DNA of 64,000 bases from Promerops cafer (lineage: Eukaryota; Chordata; Aves; Passeriformes; Nectariniidae). The stretch lies in contig VZSE01011444.1 of the NCBI GenBank assembly GCA_013398275.1, positions 1 to 64,000 on the forward strand, read 5' to 3'. Below the pieces are notes generated by a model. It was given only the letters and a program-made list of their open reading frames with translations. It was not told the DNA's origin and made no database searches. The translations under genes and the position numbers were made by a program. Shown piece by piece: positions 60,469-64,000 of this stretch. Position 1 is the first letter of the stretch. Each line of letters begins with the position of its first letter.

Positions 60469-60530
60469 GGTACATATCTGAAACGAAACGAATTCGGAGG
60501 TTTAATGAGGAAGAAACAAAAAGACCCTGA
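60469..60530 (+). CDS. Candidate terminal coding exon (62 nt)
   Basis: It follows GGTTTTCTGCCATAG. Two bases complete a codon and then YISETKRIRRFNEEETKRP is read before TGA at 60528-60530. The incoming phase fits the exon at 47487-47544. A second frame is open to a stop near 60556 (GTYLKRNEFGG start), so the frame is not certain. No AATAAA directly follows within 200 bp; AATAAA occurs at about 60794. The gene is unknown. Confidence 0.3.
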
Positions 60531-63500
60531 AATCCTATTTTGTTTGCTAGTCTGAGCTCACCAGAGAGATCAACAACATCAAGAGTTCTGTTCCGGGTGG
60601 AGCTTACACACAGAGCACAGAGAGCAGTCACAGAGACACTTTCAAGTGTGCTGAGACACAGACACTGAAACCGTCCCGTCCGGGAGCAATGCCCTAGCAG
60701 GCTGTGCAAAGGTCAAAAAGGGGGAGACCTCCTTGGCACTGGGATATCAGAGCTGCCTATTTGTTTTTAAGTTTTGTTCTGTGGATGTACAGAAATAAAA
60801 AAAAAACAGATGTAGAAAGAAGTGATACAGTACTCTGTAAGGTCACTTTTCTCTATGAGTCTTTTTTCTTTTTCTCTGTTGCTGGTTGGAAACAGACCAA
60901 ATATTAGTATGTATTAAATCTCCTCAGCCTCAACAGTGCTAATTGGGATTTCTGCCAGTGCTGCCAACAAAGCATCAGCAGAAGTGATTCATACCATAAA
61001 TACAATGATAGACTAGTCACAATAAATGGAAATAAGGTGAGGGCATAATGCTGCTGCCTTCTTGAATATCATGTAAAAAAATTCTGCCCACTTTCCTGAG
61101 GACAAGATTTGTTCTTCATTTCTGGAATGCTGCTTTTAAAGCTATTTTTGCTTGCCCACATCAGAGAGGGAAATTTTGTCAGCAGCACTTTTGCCTAGTA
61201 TCCCATTCTCCATACAGGTTACTGAGCTTCCCAGCTATTGCTCTTTCCAGATCAGGAAAATAAAACAGATTTGCCTTCAGGGAGTCATTGTTTTCATGTA
61301 GCCTTATAAAAAGCATGATGAAGTTAATTAATCACTCTTCCTTTCTTCGAATAAGATAAAGCCTCTGCTGAGACAGAAATGGCCACCCTGTTAAGTCAAG
61401 CAAGATTTACAGAATTTAAATCAATTCAGATACTTGCCTCTAAGGATATTTGTGTGATCCTCTAGCTTTAAGCCCTGAGAATACATAGTTAGTACTGCAG
61501 CAGACAGTTTATAAATTTAGCTTAATATGTGTATTGATATTATAATTTATGTTGACCAGCTTTCAAGGAGCTTCCTGCAATTTATTATGTGACTAACACT
61601 CCAGCTCCAGGATGATGGCATTGTACAACCTCTGGATTTCAATTCCTCGGCTCTTAACTTCCTCTATCCTTTTTTCATTTGTAGAGTTTATAAATTATTC
61701 CATTACTTTAGATGATTGAATAGTTCTTCTGATTATTTATTTTTCCATTGATTCCTTTATACAGATCTGTTTTATAAGAAGTGTGTTTGAAGTGTTTTAT
61801 TGTGGGGGTTTGTCATTGTTGGTTTCTGGCTTTTATATTCAAATTGGTGTAATCTGTATAATATGGAATAACTTGTAAAAAAGATCCTAAAATCCTTCTA
61901 ACTTGTTTCCTAGGAAAAAGAAGTGTAGTCAAGAGATTTGTGTGAAGCATGTGTTTATTATTTCCAGGATTTCACTGCAAAGTATTTTAACAGAGAGGGG
62001 AAATAATTATATGATTGTCAATACCATGATTTTAACTGTAACTGTAACTTACTTTTCAGGAAAACATTAGCTCTCAAGGGGCAGCAGGTTCCCTAGACTT
62101 CAGTATCAGGACTCTTTGTAGAGTGGCACATTTTATAAAGAGACCATTGAATGGTAAAGCCAAGTTTTAGTGATGATAATTACTTTTTGCTGTTAGTGGC
62201 TACACTGCAATAGCTTGATCTTTACAATCCCAGTTTTAGAGCATGTGTTTCAAAACAAATGGTGTAGATTAATAGTAAAAGTTTAAAGGACATTTAAGAA
62301 GTAGCTGCTAACAGTAGCTAACTATTTCATGAAGCCTAGTGGCAAGAATGAGAACATGATATTTCTTCACAAAATGTGTAGAAAACCTTTTGGTTCAGGT
62401 ATAAAAATGCCTGCTAATGCCATAAAAATGCTTATGTTTCTTTTGCTGGAGAATGAGTGAGAAAAGGGTCACTGTCTAATCGCCCCATTTCATGCCAGTA
62501 GGAGTTTCTTGTGTTCCGTGACTGTTCTACATTGCTCTCCTTCCTTTGCAAATAAGGGCATATGTCAAGCAATATGAAAGTTTTTGTAATGAGCAGTTCA
62601 TAGCATTCTTAGAAATAAATTGCTATTTTTTTGGGGTTGCTCACTCCCTCAGTCTGTTGGAAATCTCTGATTATCCACAAGAGAACAAAAGGAATATGAA
62701 TTATAAGACAAAAATACTGGCATAAATTGTGGAGGAGTAAGTTGAAAATCTTTACATGGCAAGAAGAAAGAAATGCCATTTAAATTAAAAGGATATACCA
62801 GCAAATACCAAGAGTTAACTATTTTATTTCTCCGGGGATTTTTTGGCACACAAATTTAATCAACTACATCAGATAAATAAATGTGATGGGTCTTGCTTTA
62901 TGTAAAGTCAATGAACTGTTTCTTTTTCACCAGTTACTGTCACTCAGGATACATTTATGAAGAATTTCCATACTACAGTCCCATCTTTCTGAAAGGTCAT
63001 GGAGAAATCCCCTTCTAAAAGGAAGACGAGGTGTATATATCAACATAATCTTTGAAGTTCTTGAGCAAGGGACTAACAAAGATCCTGTCATGTAATTATA
63101 TCACAGTTACAAATGAATGATGATTTGCACTTTAGATAATTTTTCATTTCAATTGAATGCCAACAGGAGATTTTTTTTCTGTTGTAGGGCCAGCACACAG
63201 GGGAACCGTCTCTGTGCAAGTTCAAGGGGACATCACAGTTCTTTCCAGCAGGATTTGAGATTCTCCTCTTGCCTCTTCTCCTCTGTTGTCAAAGTATCAT
63301 TTTGTGTATCACTTCAGCTGCACAGGACTCAGTGCCATAGGGTGGACAAATCAAGATGCACAAAACTGAGTTTTGAGGCCTCTGTTCCTAGAATGGCAAA
63401 TTTTTGCCGTTCTGAGCATTTCTAATTGTGTGCTTTAGTGTTCTTGGAAGGTTAGTTGTTTTCAGGATGCCAGCTCAACAGTCTGAAACTGAGAGGCATA

Positions 63501-63790
63501 TTAGACTTAACCTTTTAAAATGCACAATTATACTTCTGTAGCTCCTGGGAGAATGATTATTTCTGGCTTTCCATTGGTTTTGTGAGCCTTGCTGTCTTCA
63601 AGTTATCAAAATACTTTTATTTTCAAGTATGTTTGTTTGCCACAGAAAAGGTTTCAGATTTGGCCTCATAAAAATATGGAATACTGCTCTGATGATAGCC
63701 ATGCTTTCAAATGATATGAACAAAATCTGTATTATTCTCTAGCTGTCAATTTTCACTGATCTTTTGGACACTCGAATAGTTAAATGTCTT
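60531..63790. other. AT-rich unique DNA
   Basis: Nothing recognised. Confidence 0.45.
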
Positions 63791-63794
63791 TTTT

Positions 63795-63993
63795 TTGGCA
63801 CCCAAAAGTGCCCCCAGCATCGAGGAGAGGCTGCCCCAGAGCAGAGCAGAGCAGGACAATCCCCTCCCTTGCCCAGCTGGCCATGCTGTCCCTGATGCCC
63901 CCAGGACAGGATTGGTTCTCCTGGATGCCAGGGCACTGCTGGCTCATGTTCAACTTGCCATGGACCACGACTTACAGGTTATTTCTACATAAC
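63795..63993 (-). mobile_element. CR1 fragment, minus strand, near the window edge
   Basis: The plus strand reads GCACTGCTGGCTCATGTTCA and CTTGCCATGGACCACGACTT, the reverse complement of the CR1 stretch that contains GAACATGAGCCAG in the other copies. It probably continues past 64000. Confidence 0.75.
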
Positions 63994-64000
63994 ACCTCTA

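Noticed and set aside
1..64000. tRNA, rRNA, CRISPR arrays, riboswitches, origins
   Set aside because: I saw no cloverleaf-like sequence with A and B boxes, no rRNA core motif and no spaced direct repeats. The window is vertebrate nuclear DNA.

Overview
The window looks like a stretch of bird nuclear genome, probably a songbird, although the order is only an inference. At least seven CR1 LINE fragments are present, several LTRs are of endogenous retrovirus (ERV) types common in birds, and the background is AT-rich and non-coding with small introns. Nothing bacterial or viral-genomic is present: no operons, no CRISPR array and no convincing tRNA or rRNA.

Left end (1-1.9 kb): the minus strand carries what I read as a compact four-exon gene for a 154-residue type I membrane protein. 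It has a signal peptide, three phase-compatible introns with GT-AG ends, a C-terminal transmembrane segment and a polyadenylation signal. I do not recognise the family.

1.9-10.4 kb: a nest of retroelements. The host element is a decayed minus-strand ERV with the end of gag, protease, reverse transcriptase, RNase H and integrase still legible from 6.9 kb down to 2.7 kb, an LTR at 1.96-2.5 kb, and a related LTR at 9.5-10.3 kb that may be its other end. Two solo LTRs are inserted inside pol (5161-5603 and 5968-6321), each with a recognisable target-site duplication. A plus-strand LTR breaks gag at about 6.9 kb. A CR1 copy follows, and it is itself split by another solo LTR (8004-8624).

10.4-24.6 kb: mostly unique AT-rich DNA with two related C/T-rich minus-strand LTRs (11944-12509 and 14290-14870), a GC-rich insert near 23.3 kb and a few weak exon candidates. 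24.7-41.9 kb: CR1 copies at 24.7-26.2, 26.5, 34.9, 38.5 and 40.4-41.9 kb, a degraded plus-strand stretch that resembles an ERV envelope (32.5-34.5 kb), a plus-strand LTR at 39.8-40.4 kb, and a good candidate host exon at 38658-38804.

42-64 kb: AT-rich DNA. It contains a short TATA-to-AATAAA unit with an internal duplication (43.3-43.8 kb), a GC-rich island at 46.3-47.0 kb that holds two identical 281-bp copies separated by a single N (very probably an assembly artefact), low-complexity G/T and ATTGT tracts, a minus-strand region of overlapping ORFs at 55.4-56.1 kb, and a CR1 piece running to the right edge. Plus-strand exon candidates at 38658, 47487 and 60469 are compatible in phase and could belong to one long gene whose introns fill the right half, but this is unproven.
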